Source: Cardiocondyla obscurior
Lineage: Eukaryota; Arthropoda; Insecta; Hymenoptera; Formicidae
DNA length: 64,000 bases
NCBI RefSeq assembly: GCF_019399895.1
Contig: NC_091868.1
Coordinates: forward strand, 2,652,499-2,716,498
Direction: 5' to 3'
In this document: one piece after another, positions 9,320-23,900 of the stretch
Layout: each line of letters begins with the position of its first letter
How positions within the stretch are numbered: position 1 is the first letter of the stretch
Position numbers and translations under genes: made by a program
The notes under the pieces: generated by a model
What the model saw: the letters and a program-made list of their open reading frames with translations, nothing else
Database searches by the model: none
Told to the model about the DNA's origin: nothing

Positions 9320-12300
9320 CAGCGGGGGCCTCACCCCACGACTCCGATCCCAGCACTAGGAGCCGATATAACTTTGTTCCTAGGGGTGCAGTACCGCTTC
9401 ACGAGCCAAGGCGACTCCATAGTCGTGGCTCGCCGTAGATTTCTATTGCCTTGCGCAACTTACATTATCATTGCCATGTGTATTTCGCGTTCGGAAAAAG
9501 GTATTTCGCTTGGAAAGTAACGTGCTTGAAATTTTAGAAATTTTAGAGAAACTTATTGATTTATTAATTTTTTTTTTTTAATAATAATTACTCTACACAT
9601 GCAAGATAATTTACTTCCGCAGAGAAATTGAAATAGTTGAATCTGTATTTTAAAAAGATCGATGTACTTATCAAAGCTCGTTTCAAATTTTATCTAAGGC
9701 TGATTAAAATAACTTCTGACATTTAAAGCGGAGAAATTTAATTGCAGGACCGATTTAATAATTTATTACGTCGTTTTCTTGACAAGGTTAGAGAGTTTAG
9801 GATTCGCGGTTTAAAAATACTCGATTGAAGCCGTTCTTGACAGAAAACGGTGCCCCGCGGCTTGTTACGACCGGTCTACGAATCTCGAGAATTTCACTCT
9901 TATCGTGAGTATTCTCTGCGAAGCGGGTCGATGAACAATAAGGCCGTTGGATGGATCCGCGTATCTCAACAATGGCGGCTTATTATCTCGAACAAAAGCA
10001 GAGTTATGCTTCCCCCCCTGTCGGAGGTGGATGCTGGTTATCCCTGAGAAAGACGACGACTGTAAGCCTACTAATGGATTCCTTCAACGGCAGCTGTCGC
10101 CTTAAGATTGACCGACTTCAACTGAATTAATCTCAGTGTCCGAACCACACCGTTTTCAGTAAATTACGGCCGCGAAGAAAACATCCCCCTTTCAATCCGT
10201 TCCTAATAAAACTCGCACAAACTTGACAGGAGACCGTTGACGAAAGTTTGCCTTATTATAAAACGTTTTAATTAACGCTTAATATTATTCTCTTAATTAT
10301 GCGACGTGTTTCTTGACACACTTAACTTTTGGCTATTTAAAAAGAATACTTTTTACTCGAGACAACGTTGAAGTAACTCCACGGGTACTTTTGCGATGTA
10401 GAATAAGAATCGAATTTAGCAGGGAGATTAGAAGAAAACGCATTTGTTGATTAAACAAAGCAAATTATGCAACTTGTCCGGCGGTTCACTCAGAGATGGC
10501 GTATGAAGCCATTTTGTGAATTGCTCCGGTACGTAGGAGGAGGGTTAATTATTGATCGCGAATGCTAGGGTGGCTTGCTACAGCCATCTACGCAACTGGG
10601 GGGTAAGTTTCTGATCTCCGTACTCGGATCGTCGGAGAACTGGTCGGTAACTTATATATTTCTATTTAATTAAAATGCAAAGATTTGCAAGATTTAATTC
10701 AAATTTTTTTTATTCATAACAAGCATATTTTAAAACATTTCGTCGTTTTGTAAAAGCACTCACTTAATTATTTTAAAACGTTTCAAAAGCGTTGATTAGA
10801 AAGTTGAAAATTCGAATTTAAACTCGTAAAGGTGTTCCTTTTAAAAATATATATATGTAAAAAAAAGTAGTTGTCCGTAGCACTTTATATCGCGCATTCG
10901 ATACGACGTTTCAATTAAAATTTATATAATTAATAAAACATTCACTCCTCACTGTGCCGAATCGAATTTCGTCTTACTTCCGTCGCGGTGCTTACTGATC
11001 TAACTACGGTTTCCCGCAAAGACCGATGAGAGATGAATCCCTTGCGAAGATGCGACTTTCCGAAACCAGTCCTTGCCCATTACCGGAATTAAGAGCTGGT
11101 CAAACGCGTTCGCTTCCGTAACGGACGAACTGGTCTACGATTCGTGGTGCGCGCAGCATCGTGATGGACCAGAGTCGTCGACCGGTTCGGATCGCGCGAG
11201 AAAAGAATATCGGAGACTCAATTTGAGACCGGACATCGAGATGACCGACCGGTCCAGCAGATGTTTGGTCAGCTGCGGAACTAGTAGCGATTACCGAACA
11301 TAAATATGAAATGAGAAAACGGTGAATAGGACGTAGATTTTGCAGGGTAAATTTTATCACCACTCTTTCCGGACCATAAAAAAAAAATCTGTTTATTTTC
11401 TTACGAAAAAATACATTGATGCATTTGTTAGTTAGTCGCGTAACAAATAACGTGTCTGTGTACAAAATGAATGGAATGCACCTCAAAGCCACGCTATCGT
11501 ACATTTGTCTGATTTTAATACACATTGGAAAAATGCATTTTTAATACTTCAATTTTTTAAATGTATTTTTTTTCTTTTTTTTTCTCCCGTGCACTTGACA
11601 TTTATTTTGCAGATTTTGTTTTCTTAGTAAAAATAAGAGGCTCATTATAAATTTAAGTATATCAAGTACACCTAATATTTATTTGTTAGTTCTTTTTGCA
11701 AATTATTTAAAATTGTACGTAAATAAATGGGTGAATCTGCAAACGAGAATTTTATGATGAAATAAAACTTTAGACGGTGAACGATAGATGAACTTTGAGG
11801 TACAGATTTAATTTGAAAAATAATTTAACCAACAATTGACAGAATGTTTCGGGTAACGATACATGCTAATGATTATTTTGATAAATACGTATTTGATAAG
11901 TATATGGACGTCAATAGTACAGAATGGATTTATGATTCATAAATAAATAAATGTTTGTTACATTAGTCAGGGGCATGTGTGGAGTAATTTACATTATTAG
12001 AGGGTTCATATTATTACAGAAAATTATAATCAATCGAAAACGCCGCATATCGAACTATATATATACATATATCAGCTCGTACAAATGATAATTGTTTGCT
12101 AGTAGTCGTTTTAATTTACCGGTAACGCAATATTCATGCTACTTTCTACAAGCTCTTGTACGTAGATATTTTATCGTTGCATGTGCCAATCATCTATTAT
12201 AATAGCTATTTGAAAAATATAAGGCACAAAACTTGCTAAAGCCGATCACACAAAGTTGTATTCCATTAAAATTCATCTTTTAAAACTTGGTTTACGACAC

Positions 12301-12780
12301 TCTCAAAATAACATGCATGCATATGTGATTATCTATAAAGCTTATGAGGAACCCTCATTTGTTCATGCGCACTGATATAAAATTTTTAGTTTAATAAAAT
12401 AAAAGTACATTAAAAGCGTCTATATTTAAAAATGTCCAGATTTTTGTTTTTATACGATCGAGAGCTTTACTTTCCTTCTACATACATGTAATTTTTACCG
12501 TGATTTCCGTATTTTTGCAACTTGTTTTTCTGAATATTATTCGTAGTTAATAATTTTTGGACGATTATTTTCCGCAATATTATCAAATATATATATTTGT
12601 ACATAGCCGCAGACACTGTTTAATATTTATAGCAATCCGTAATTAACAAAGGCAAATAGCAATGATCAAAAATTCTCAAACGCAATAATTTCATCGCATA
12701 ATTTAAATAACGCAGTCCCCGAAGTCAAAGGAACGAAATTAAACTCGTTTAAAATGTGCAAGGGCTGATTAGTACGTAAA
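9320..12780. other. AT-rich DNA, no gene seen
   Basis: A GC-richer patch runs to about 9440, with another around 10970-11300. Otherwise this is AT-rich sequence with A/T runs and short alternating TA stretches near 10845 and 12055. The longest frame (11100-11525, minus) has no recognisable domain. Confidence 0.5.
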
Positions 12781-14340
12781 CACTGAGTAGTGGTGAGTCG
12801 CTTTGTAAACAATTAGTCGTCTGCAGGAGCCGCGAAGGTGGAGCGTAGGTGCAGTGTGGAGTGTTGTGCTAATAGGCCGCTATGAAGAATGAAGCCTGCT
12901 CGGCCACAAATATAATCCGGTGAAATGAAGCCGGTAAATAAATAATTAAATAATTAGCGCGCGCGGGGCAGGCGTTGCGTTGCGTCGCGCCGTCGACTGT
13001 CGTGCGTTTCTCAGCCGTACGTATGTAATGGTTGTCCGCGTGAAAGAAAAGATGAGATAGGTAAAAAGAAAAAGGATAGCGCCTACGGTAGAACTGGGCG
13101 GGAAAATGTTTGACCGTATTATGTTCGCGCATTGCACCGAGACGGGAGACAATTCCTTCTCATTACGCCGGCGACGTGAATTTCTCGTAAAGGCCTGAAA
13201 ATAGCGAGCCACCCGCGTCCGGCGACTCTCAACCCTTCGTCTTCGCGAATTTTCGTCCTTCCGCAGAAATGCAAATTGTACCTTTACATAATAGTGGCGG
13301 AATTTTTTATTAGTGAGTTAAATGCGACATTTTGTGGCAAAATAAAAAGCTTTAATAGTTGCTTTATGGAAATATTTTAATATAAATAACAATTTAAAAA
13401 AGGGGCGAGACTTTTAATGCCGCAATTTTAATTTGAGGAACTCGCTATTGTAACAATATAGTTTTTAATTTACTGCGGGTGGATAGATCTTATATAAAAT
13501 TTGTTTTAATTTTATTGTAGATTGTATCTAATTGTAACGATGTTGAATTCCGCTTGAATGACGTAATTGAAAATTTTCGTAGGCAACTAAAACTATTTTT
13601 CTGGGTCCAAAGTGATCGCAGCTTGTGTTTTTATAAAATTTAACTTCTTTAGAGTTTTCCTGATTTTCACTTAAAATATTAATACTTCAGTCTTTTTTTT
13701 ATTTAAATTTTTAACGACTCAAAAAGTTTGCGCGAGAAAGGAACCGCGATAAATTTCATTAAGACATCTACCGTTTCGAAAGAGCAATTTGGTATAAAAA
13801 GAGCATTTGAGAAATATGATATTAATCAAGTTTCTTTCACGAGCCAGATGTTTTCGTTACCGGGGGATCCTTTCGCGACGTGGAAGCTTGTAAAATATTT
13901 GACCTCCCGTCTACCGTATTATTTACATGTTAAATCTCCGGGAGTCACCTAAGTTAGCGGGACGCGACGCGAGATATGAACTCTTCTTGGCCGTGTCTCT
14001 CCGCCGTTTCTACTTTGCCGCCCTTCCGGTGGTGTACGCGCGCGTGAAGCTAGAATGAGTAAAAAAGGAGAGGAAAAAAAACAAAAAAAGGACGGCAGCC
14101 GGGCGCGAAGGTAGGTGTGATGCGAGCGTGTACCGTTTTATCGCGCGGTTTATCTCGCTCTCTTGCATCCCGTCGCCGTCGTGAAGCTCGGCATTTGCCC
14201 CGCGGCCGCCGAGACTGGGTAAGAACGCTAATTGGGAACCCGAGGCAGTTTCTTCCTCCCGTCTTGGAAAAAAACGCGCGGCTCCCTCTGCCCTCTGCCC
14301 TCTGCCGTCTGCCGGTTTTTTACTGACGCCCTTGCTAAAA
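12781..14340. other. GC-rich patches with AT-rich middle, no gene seen
   Basis: GC-rich at 12780-13260 and 13950-14340 and AT-rich between. Two overlapping minus-strand frames near 12870-13210 look compositional. A donor-like sequence (GCGAAG followed by GTAGGT, plus strand, GT at 14111) ends a GC-rich block, but no coding potential supports an exon. Confidence 0.4.
14284..14311 (+). repeat. Heptamer tandem repeat (CCCTCTG)4
   Basis: Three exact CCCTCTG units followed by a fourth with one change (CCGTCTG). Confidence 0.8.
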
Positions 14341-16380
14341 CAGATTAAGGCTCCGAGTCCTTCGCGCGCTCACTTACGCGGCTCGCGTTAATTTGAATAT
14401 ATGCATGTTGATTCCGAGAGAATTTTGAGATACGCGATTAACACAAGAGTCCGGCTTATATTTTAACGCGTTGCTCGCACTTTGCCGGTTACTTTTCATC
14501 TGCTCTCTTTTTTTTCTTTTTTTTTTTTCTGGACAAACGGGGTTGTTTTAGCTACTTTTTAGCTTGAGCTACCAAGAGCGGGTGCATCTTGTAAGGTATA
14601 CGAAGGTAGGGTGAGTTTCAGCAATGGATAAGTCAATTAAATTGTAAATGACGATTAAGATCGCAGCAAATGGTTTATCGATTATGCTTCCGATATTCGA
14701 GAGTTCTTATTTCTGGATTTCTCGACTTATTCCTTGACAATTTTATTTGAATTGAAGAAAAATTTTCTTGAATTAACTGCAGCTAAATAGTGTTGAAATA
14801 ACGAGCGCGTGTATGCACAGACGACTTAATTGCATCGCGCGGGTAATTTTACGATGAAATGAATAATTTGAGTTGCTATAAGCGATAATATTAATTTGTG
14901 ATGTATGTATTTTAATTCGGGAATTACATAAGCGTTTATTATATACCTCTCGTATGTTGAATTTCGCTTGCACGTTCTGACAACTTGATGAAATTATGTA
15001 AAAGCTAATTTTCAATTTGCGCATTAATCCCAAAAACCCGCATGCAATAATCAAACGCTGTAATGCGAGAGCTAAGCCTCTCAGTTAGGCGGATTTTATG
15101 TGTATTTCTTTACTGACTGTACGTAGCTGAGGTTTTCGAAACGGAAAAAGTTCTGTCCATTGAACGAGTTTGAACTTCGGTCAACCCAAAAGGGTTGGAG
15201 AAAGGTGCAGGCAACAAGGGATTTAAAGAATTCATGTAGTACCGGAAGTTAAGGTTGTTGCATAGGGGCGTGGCAGTGCTTTAAGTTGTAGGACCATAAC
15301 TTGGTTAACAGCGTGTTAGACACTCGGAAAATGGACCCGGTTTTAATTTACCTTCATCGTTTTCAATCATAATCGTGATCCATTACACTCGCATTAATAG
15401 AGAATTAATTTTCAGTGATTGTTTCATCGAAAAATTATTAATCTCTTCGTCAGATTTAATAAATTTATCGGTCAAAATTGCAATTTTAATTGTGGAACGC
15501 CGCTAAATGTAAATAGTAAATTTTCGTAAAAAAGCACGGGGAAATATTTTGTAGCTTTTGGAGACTTTATCTGAAAAAAAAACCCTTAAATAGGTTAATA
15601 ATAACAGCAAGTAGCTTATAAGAATAAGAATTGAAAACTTCAATAGAAGTTTGCCTTGCATTGTGATTTTTTTCACGGTACACATATGCGATTATTTTAA
15701 GATAATGAAAGTTTCTTTTAGTGCATATTCTCGTTGCGCTCTCATTAAAGTTTTCCACTGCAAGAGAGATAAAAGCTGGTAAGGAAATTAAGTTAAAAGT
15801 TTCTCCGTCAGCAAAAATTTTCCCCTTGCTGAACATGTTCAAATAATATAATTAAAGTGCTGAACTAAAAGTATTTTTGTCGTACTCGTACAGTTATTAT
15901 TCGTCGAAAACGCGAAAATAAAAAAAAAATTTTTTCTTTTTATTAAAAAAATTTTAAAGCTTCTATATTGAGGTACGTTGACGTTTCTTTCGAGATTAGA
16001 CTTAAATTTATAAACAATTAATTTTTACAAGTGTACTCGAATCTAATTTTTGTCTTGGAACAAAAATAAGTAAAAAACTATTTTTGCAGTTAAATATTCT
16101 TAAGACAAAAAAAAAAAACAAAACGTGAGACCACCGAATTAGATATTCTTTATCGTTCTTGAGGTTATTTTTTTATTCTCCTCCGGTGTTTAAATTATTT
16201 ATTTTAATCGCTTTGATGTACGCTGCCTTTTTATTTAATGGATAAATATTACCCAAAGAAGTTTATTTCTTTTTCTGCAAAGAGGCAGGCAATTTAATCT
16301 TGCAAGTCCATTTTCACAGTTTACCAGCGAGAATATATTTTTGCGGCGTCCACATCTCATTGTTGCGAAAACATTTTTTC
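14341..16380. other. AT-rich DNA, no gene seen
   Basis: Long A and T runs (for example around 14508-14530 and 15918-15960) and no supported exon. The minus-strand frames at 14773-15054 and 15567-15842 lack any known motif. Confidence 0.5.
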
Positions 16381-17452
16381 CGCTCAAGCCGGGTTATTTC
16401 TTCGGCGGTAAGGCCGCGGCGGCTGCGAGGTCGTTCGGGATAATTTTCGGGAGGGTCGCGACCGCCGCAGAAAACGCTTGAAGTGGCCTCCACTTTTGCG
16501 TGGGTTTATGCTTTCCGGTTCCTCCCGTCGCTATTATCCGGCCTCTTCTGTTCTCCAGTCGCGTTGTGCCTGAAACAATAAAACACGTTCATGAATGAAA
16601 CCCTTCTCCGGCTATCGCCGCACCCTCCTCCCGTCGCGTGCAATGCGTTCCGACGCTAGACAACCTCGCACCCTTCCGCGCCCTCAGGAGTGGTCCACCA
16701 CCCTCTTTTAACGCGCTTTATCATACTCCTTCCATTCATTCGCGGTCTCTGGTAATAAAGTCAAAGGTAGGACGCGGGTGATAGAAGTCAGAGGTCGGGG
16801 TCGGAAGATCTTCCTACGTGACTTCACATACGCATGTATGCGCGCCCGTATGCACGCACGCAGGCACCCACGCACGCACGCAACGCGTGCGGAGAAGTCG
16901 TGCGGTACCTTTTATTCATAAGGGGGCGAGCTCCGACGTTATATTTAGAAAGTAGACTTGAGCTTTTCGAATGACAGAACTCTACCCTCTTCGTATCTGT
17001 CCGCAACAACTTTTCCTACGTAATCCTCGTTTTCGCTATGTTTTATCATTATCGCGTTACATTTGGCAAGGGGAAAACGCGATACATTTCGATGTGATAA
17101 AATCACCATTAGACTAACTTAGAAACTTAACGTAGTAGAATTACGTGAGATATTTAATCCTTGAAATATGATAATATCAATTATTTACGTCGTTTTAATA
17201 GCGCGCATAAGATTCGTACCGTATGCATCAAAGACATAAATAATTGCGCGATCCGCTGGCAAGGAGCGCGAGCTGCATGCAGCCGAGAGACGGAGTGTAT
17301 CTTCGTGCATTATAAAAGGACTCCTTTGCCTCCCATCGAGGAAACGAATAGGTGCATTTAAATGTTAAGAGACACTCGAGATGCAGGAGAGAGAGAAAGA
17401 GAGGTAGGAAGACAGAGGCGGTGAGATACCCCGGGAGTTGTGATATAGATAG
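16381..17452. other. GC-rich patch with CGCA/CACG repeats, no gene seen
   Basis: 16390-16900 is GC-rich. The segment at about 16835-16885 is largely CGCA, TGCG and CACG tetramers, an alternating purine-pyrimidine run. Around 16420-16475 there is a self-complementary GC stretch (GCGGCGG paired with CCGCCGC). Confidence 0.45.
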
Positions 17453-17478
17453 ATAAGTACATACATACATATGTACAT

Positions 17479-17529
<51 letters not shown>

Positions 17530-17563
17530 CATATATGTCTATGTACATACTTATATACCTATA
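17453..17563. repeat. (AT)n microsatellite inside inverted flanks
   Basis: About 42 bp of pure AT (17481-17522) lies between TACATACATA / TATGTACATA-type arms that are approximately complementary to each other, so the whole block can fold back. It creates an artificial Ile-Tyr repeat in a minus-strand open frame. Confidence 0.8.
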
Positions 17564-20500
17564 AAGAGAACAGAGAAGACATAGAAGGAGCAGAGAGAGA
17601 AAGCTCTTCATTCGTAGCACAGACCTAGAGATCGCAGTGGGCATCCATTGGCCAGAACTATGGGGTGGGTTGGCAGCGCTATGGGCTACTATCGGCTCCT
17701 TGGGGATGTTTCCACCCCTATTTCTACCAACTACCCCCTTACGGTGTACACCGAATACACTGGTATAGTTATACAGACTCGTACGTGCCGGGCTGTTGGG
17801 TATTGATCGTCGTTGGCTCCAGAATACCACGTTCTACCTACTTCTCCTTCACCTGCAGTAACGCGTCCTTACACATCCTTGCTCGTCCTTCCGCGGCCTG
17901 AGTCGCATCCCGTATCGTCCCATCCCACGGTTCGATTTTCTGTACCGATGCCAGTTGCCCGGAGTGAGGTCGGGTAATACTCGATATCGATTAAACGCGT
18001 CAATTCGACGAGGAACTTGCTTCCGACTTTTGTATTTTTTAATCCCGACAAAATCGAAATAATAAATTCTTTAAATTAATTTTTATTAAATAAATTTTTT
18101 TGGCTACGCAAACATATTTTTTTTTTTTTTTTAATTCAATAAATTTAACTTATTTTTTTTTTAGCAAATATTAAACCGATAATTATTTTTATATATTTTA
18201 ATATTTAATTAACACTTTAAAATTAAGAAATATATTATAATAATCGGAATAGAGTTTCGTAGCCACTTGTAGAAAATGTTTGTGAAATCAAACGGAAACG
18301 AGGGGAGAAAAAAACGCGTCAGATAAAGGAAGAGTATCATAAAGGAAGAGCGCGACAATCTGCCGTAATCGAGGATTCTTATCTTTATTGGCGAAATACC
18401 GCGTATCTTCGGAAGTGAAAGGGCCAATGGAAATGAGGACATTCCATTCTCTGACAGGATTGGGTTTCTCCGATTAAGCATCCGTCTAATACTTCCAATC
18501 TGACTCAGTGTTCTGCAGCCAGTACTATTTCTCTCTCATTCTCTGTCTTTCTACCACTCTTCCTTCATATACTTAAACGAGATGCTTACACTCTCAAATA
18601 AATGCAAATATGTGCTTGATGTGGGTTAGCTGAGAAACTATGTGCAACGGTTCTTCGTGTAAAACCAAGCGTTACCAAAGCCCTTATAATTAAATCAGAT
18701 ACGTAATTGTAACACGATAGTAAATAAATAAAAAAAAAATCTCTATGCAATTCTTAAAATACAATCGAGGCAAAAGTAAAAGCAGTTTACGAGTAACGCA
18801 CGGTGAGAGGGACTTCTTTCAATTTTATTTGCACTTTTTTTTTTACCGGAATAAATTGATTGCAATAAATTATGACTTAAATTTACATGTGATTAATATC
18901 CGTTATAACATTTGCGAGGCAAACAATTAATTACTCCATTGCACTTTGCATATAAATTTTACTTATATGCCGCAGCTTTAAATAATTTGCATAATATGAA
19001 GCACATAATCCCGCGTGCAGACACAGAGAGAGAATAATCTAATTAAGACATTTCTTTCAAGTTCTAGAGATGAGAAATTTTCCAAGCTACTTTGGCGTCT
19101 TTCCATGTTTCCTTTGCCGGGTAGGGGTAAGTCAGAATAGTGCATAAAGAGGGTGGGGCGAAATGGTATGGGGAGCCACATTTTCCAGAGAGGGTAAGAC
19201 GAGGGACTGCGAGGGTTATGTGGCGGTAGCGATGGTGGTGGAGGCAGTCTAACGTTCGCAGGGGGAATGCAAGGGGGATTCGAAAGGAAAGGCGGGGTAA
19301 CAAGATGGCCGCGGACACTGGCGAAGTAGGGGAAGTAAGACATTTATCCGTAAACAAGAGGTTACTCCCCCATGTGGTATGTCCACCGGCACCGAAAAAG
19401 TAAAGTCCACGAGTCTCTTCGCTTAGATTTAGAACTCTTCGCGCTTCTATGATTACGCGGCTCCCACGCGGCAGTTTCAAACAACTTCGCAGTAATACGA
19501 TTTTCGTTCGCGAATACGTATATGATGTCTGTTTTCCGGGTAATTAGTTGGGTATTACCGGTCCTATCTAATACATAGAAAACCCCGTGGTATTAGTTGT
19601 TTGTAAGCTCATTTTGAAGCGTCCTGTAAGAGGCACCGACGGCGCACCCCAGATGTGAGTAACTCTGTGGTCGCTCTCACACGCACGTATCCAAATTAAC
19701 TCCCTCCTCTATTCTATTAATTAATCTCGTTACATTAATATCTCCGTAGATTCGGAAACTGGGATCTTTTGTATCGGGAGTTTGTCAACGCGCGACGTTT
19801 CCTTGACGCGGTTAAATCACTCGTCCTCGGAAGTCGATTTTGAGCTTCGCTCAAAAATTATTCACAAAAAGTTTTCATTAATTAATTCGCGGGCGATAAA
19901 TCCTCGGGGGAGAATTTCTATATAAAATAAAAGAACATTTTCTAGGCAAATTGTTTAACATTAACGTGTTCCAATATGTCCGTACGTCGTATATAAAAAT
20001 TAAAACAACCCGCGTGTGTTCGAGCAACGATTTTAACGAATGCGACAGGTACATAAGTATAAGGAAGAAAGTTGGTCATGGATTGCAAAATGTGATTCTC
20101 CCGAAGAATCGATGCGTGCACGTTATGCCGATTATTGCTAGCACATTATCTACGTCAGCTTACACCAAATTTTGGTTAATAACTACCTGCACGGTAATCC
20201 TTTATTATGGAGCGGCAGAATCGCATTAGCATAAAAACGTAATTATACCGGCGCGTCAGAGCGCGCTATTCGTAATATTCCGTAATACGGTGGCATAGCC
20301 GAACGCCTCTCGATAATTTCATCTCAGTCGTGCGTGCACAAGTTTCCACCATCCCATGGGACCCATATCCCAAACTCTGTTTGGATCTTGTATAGACATT
20401 CCAGTACGCAAATTAGATTTTTTTTTTTTTTTTTTTAATTTTATCGCATTAATTTCGCTTTAAGCATTTTTATAATTTATTAGATTTTAATACCGAGATT

Positions 20501-20640
20501 TATTCATGTATTACGTATTTTATATAGGTATAATACATGCGCTTTAAGTCTTACAATTGTCTTTAATGAGTAATTAAAAAATAGTAAGATTTTTCTTTAT
20601 TAAATAAATTTCTGTTATAAATCGTTAACTATTTGATATA
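17564..20640. other. Mixed DNA, no gene seen
   Basis: Contains an AT-rich centre (18050-18250), a G-rich plus strand at about 19110-19340 and a T run at 20418-20436. Open frames up to 138 codons on the C-rich minus strand opposite the G-rich part are compositional. Confidence 0.45.
19838..19856. repeat. Perfect 8-bp hairpin with 3-base loop
   Basis: TTTTGAGC, loop TTC, GCTCAAAA. It is an isolated structure and nothing nearby explains it. Confidence 0.5.
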
Positions 20641-21700
20641 ATTTTTATGTAGAAAAAAGAATCCGATAAATCTTATCTAATGCGATCGCTGCTTTTCGTA
20701 TCGAGTTCCGTGATACTGTTAAATCTTGACGGGAGATTATTACGCACGATTTTCTATTATTTTCGATTTGTCATCTTTAACGTTTCCCGACGCTCCCACG
20801 ACTTGCGGAAAGAAGCGGATCCCCTTCTTTTACACGCGAATGTATCTGCCTACGTGCTCGGATAAGCAGCGTGACGCTGCGGTGAGAAAGCACGCGACCT
20901 TCTTTTTCTTGCCGGTCTGCGATCGCAAGGAGGCTCGGGGTGCGGGACGGTATGATCGATCCGACGGTAACGCGTCAGCCGGTACTCGGGCGGAAAATAG
21001 CGTTCGGTGGATGTTGACTACAGCGGCTCTACCCTTCGACAACTCGAACGAGAATGCCCGGTTGGATGTACATAGCTTTACAGGAAGTCACTCTGTACCT
21101 TCGTTGAATGACCAGTAACACACATGGTCGCCGCGGCGTGTCGGTGTAGGCTCGCACGTGTGTTTTCTCCTTGTGTCCGGCGCGTGTGTGCGCCATTCCA
21201 CGCACCGACACAGCCGTAGTCGCGGAGGTTTTTGTGTGCGTGCGTGCACGCGTTCACGCGGTCGTGTTGGTGCACGGGCCACATACATAGCGACGCGGGG
21301 TAGACGGGACACAGAGGGTGGTGGTAGCTGCCCGGACAGAGAAATGAGAATAGTGTCGGTCTACGAGCTGAGTGGAGTTGGTGAGCAAATTGCTCAAAGT
21401 AATTAATCGCTTTTGCCGGGTTGGCTTGCCACGCTGCCGGCTGAAGCTCATCCGAGGGGTGGCACCAGGTACCCCAGGAAAAGCTATCGAGGGACTCGCT
21501 TAAAATGGCCGACTTAGCGTCTAGCTTCGGCGAAATGCCCGGGTGACAATAGCGAAGTCGGTGTGCACGCACGTCGGAATACGTTAACGTCTGAGAAAGT
21601 CATCTTGGGAGCTTTAATTTAATTCAGATAGCAAAGATCCGCGTATAATCAGTCTAGGTCACTCTCTCGCTCGATCTCTCACGGCTCTCGCTCGTTTTGT
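20641..21700. other. GC/CpG-rich patch, no gene supported
   Basis: Open frames on both strands (to 164 codons) overlap one another, which points to composition rather than coding. The stretch at about 21135-21280 is rich in GTGTG, GCGTGCGTGC and CACG, and 20866-20880 is a small GCAGCGT-G-ACGCTGC hairpin. Confidence 0.4.
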
Positions 21701-22800
21701 AAGTCTTTTGAATTTATAGATATTTCGTGACGATAAAAATGTAATCAGGTCGTTAATCTTTTTTAAGAGTACGAATAGAAAGGATTTAAAAAAAAAGAGA
21801 TATGATTTTTCTAACATTTTCATTAATATGTATTATATGTTATTAATGTTTACACATTTATAATGTCAGTTGGTTGTTTCGATGCCTAGAAAGCATTATA
21901 CATGCGTGGTAAGCATAATATCGTGGATGAGTGTGTTAGAAATTTGGTACATCGGTTTTAGGATCGGACATGTAAAGTTTGAAGTACTCGTTATCCTCTT
22001 TCGTACGTTCGCCATGCAACTTTTCGAAACATCGTTGGCGGGTTTGAATCTACATATCGTTTTATTCCGTTCGTGTAGTACAAACTCATTTCGGATAACT
22101 TTCCTATGTTGGAGTAGTCTCTTACATGTTTTTACAACGTAAATACGTATTTATCGCTGGTAAAATACGATGATGAATTTCAATGATTTGCAAATAACCG
22201 TATAAAAATGAAAAATACAGTTATATGAATTACTTCATATTAATTCATGAATGTACAATTAATTTACGAGCTTATGCTAATACGGTGTATTTAAATAACA
22301 AATTTTATCTAATATTGAACATGTTGCAAAAGTTGTTCCTTTCATTCAAGCATTCGAAATCAGCGATTTCTGCAATTCTAATTTAACGTTTGCCAAGTAT
22401 TTTATTCTTGCGTTTTGTATAATGAGACGCGCGACTTTCGATATTACAGTAAACAAAATATGAATCAAGAGATAATAATATGAATAATTCTTTACTTAAT
22501 TTAATTATCTATCAGCTGTTGGCGATATTTTTGGCGAAAAAAAAAAAAAAAACTTTCGTGTTACTTAATTCACGTTTTATTTTGTGTATTTTCAACCACG
22601 TGGAGAAAAATTATCGCGACACATACATTGATAAATGAATTTTAACGTTCGTCGTTTATAATTTATACAAATGGAGGTAAATGGGAACAAGTCGAATTAT
22701 CACCGTGCCGTTGAACGTAAACGAGTGCGAAATCTTGAAAGTAGGTGAAACCTCATTCTGGCATGCGGTTTAAATTTTACAGAGAATGAAAACGGAGCAA
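21701..22800. other. AT-rich DNA, no gene seen
   Basis: The open frame at 21870-22142 has no known motif. There is an A run near 22538-22554. No repeat structure stands out. Confidence 0.5.
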
Positions 22801-23900
22801 TTTAGAAAATTAGCTCTCGTCCCTAGTGACGTTTGGTAGGTCGTGGCGTATCTTCGCCTGGAGACGTCGGGTCTCGTGAGATCCTACCGCAGGCATCGCG
22901 TGTACATCGCGGTGGTTTCGCGGAAACTGCATCGGGATGGACGCATGCGCGGTGATCACGGCCACCCCCGGTCACGGAAGGGTGGCTAGACGAAAGGCAC
23001 GAAAGAGCGACGGGCGGGTGAGCGGGGGAGGGAGGGAGGGGGAGAGGCGACTAAGACAGACTGTGAGGCGAGTGAGCGAAGAACGAAGAGGCCGGCCTCA
23101 ACAACAGCGCGAAATAGATGCGGCGGGATGAGGAGCGAGAACACGCGCGAGGACAATCGGTTAAGGGGGGAAATGCAAACGAAGAACGAAGACGAAGATC
23201 CAACGTAATGAGAATCCAAAGTAAACGAAGCGACGCGTACGAGGGTTGTAATCGGGCAGGGAACGGATATCTTAGACGACAAACGTAATTAATTCGAAAT
23301 AACAGAGAGAAAGAAAAATAGATAACGTGGTTTTACAGAACGGTGAAAATAGACGAGAGACGAAAACGGTACGTTGATTAAAAGTTTGGAGATTAAGAAA
23401 TCTGTAAATAAGAAAAAAAGAGAAAAAAAAAAAAGTAAAAGTAAAGAGGGTAATTTAAGCTAACAAAGACGCGTGGAAGAAACCGAATAAATGATTTAAA
23501 TAGGTAGACAAAAGATGACGGGAGGGAAGGCAAGTTTGAGAAACGCGCAGATGAAAGGATCACACGGATATATCTCTATGTTGTGTTAGAAAGCAAGGAA
23601 GTAAGTGAAGTACGTCGGTCGGATTTTCAACCGAGCTCGCGGAGAAGTGAAATATAGGTAAGAAAATGAGGAAATCTACAATGAGAATCGGACGGACGAC
23701 TTTCTGCCTCGGGAAGGCAACCGAAGCTGACTGCATCTAGCACAGCGCCTAGAAAAGGGGGAGGTGGGTGCTTTCATCCGCGGAACTGGGCGCGACTAAC
23801 CTCTATCGATCGTAAGAAGACTTCCACACCTACGAACCTCACACTTCCTCGTGCTGCGTCCTATACTGGGTGGATCGCGTATAAATAAATAAACCGGCCG
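22801..23900 (+). repeat. Purine-rich strand tract (GA/GGGA-rich)
   Basis: From about 22975 to 23700 the plus strand is markedly purine-rich, with GGGAGGGAGGG, GAGA and AAAGAAA segments. No exon is seen. Such tracts hold GAGA-factor-type sites and can form triplex DNA. Confidence 0.4.

Noticed and set aside
17228..17830. 200-codon minus frame with Ile-Tyr repeats
   Set aside because: The Ile-Tyr repeat is the (AT)n microsatellite read in frame.
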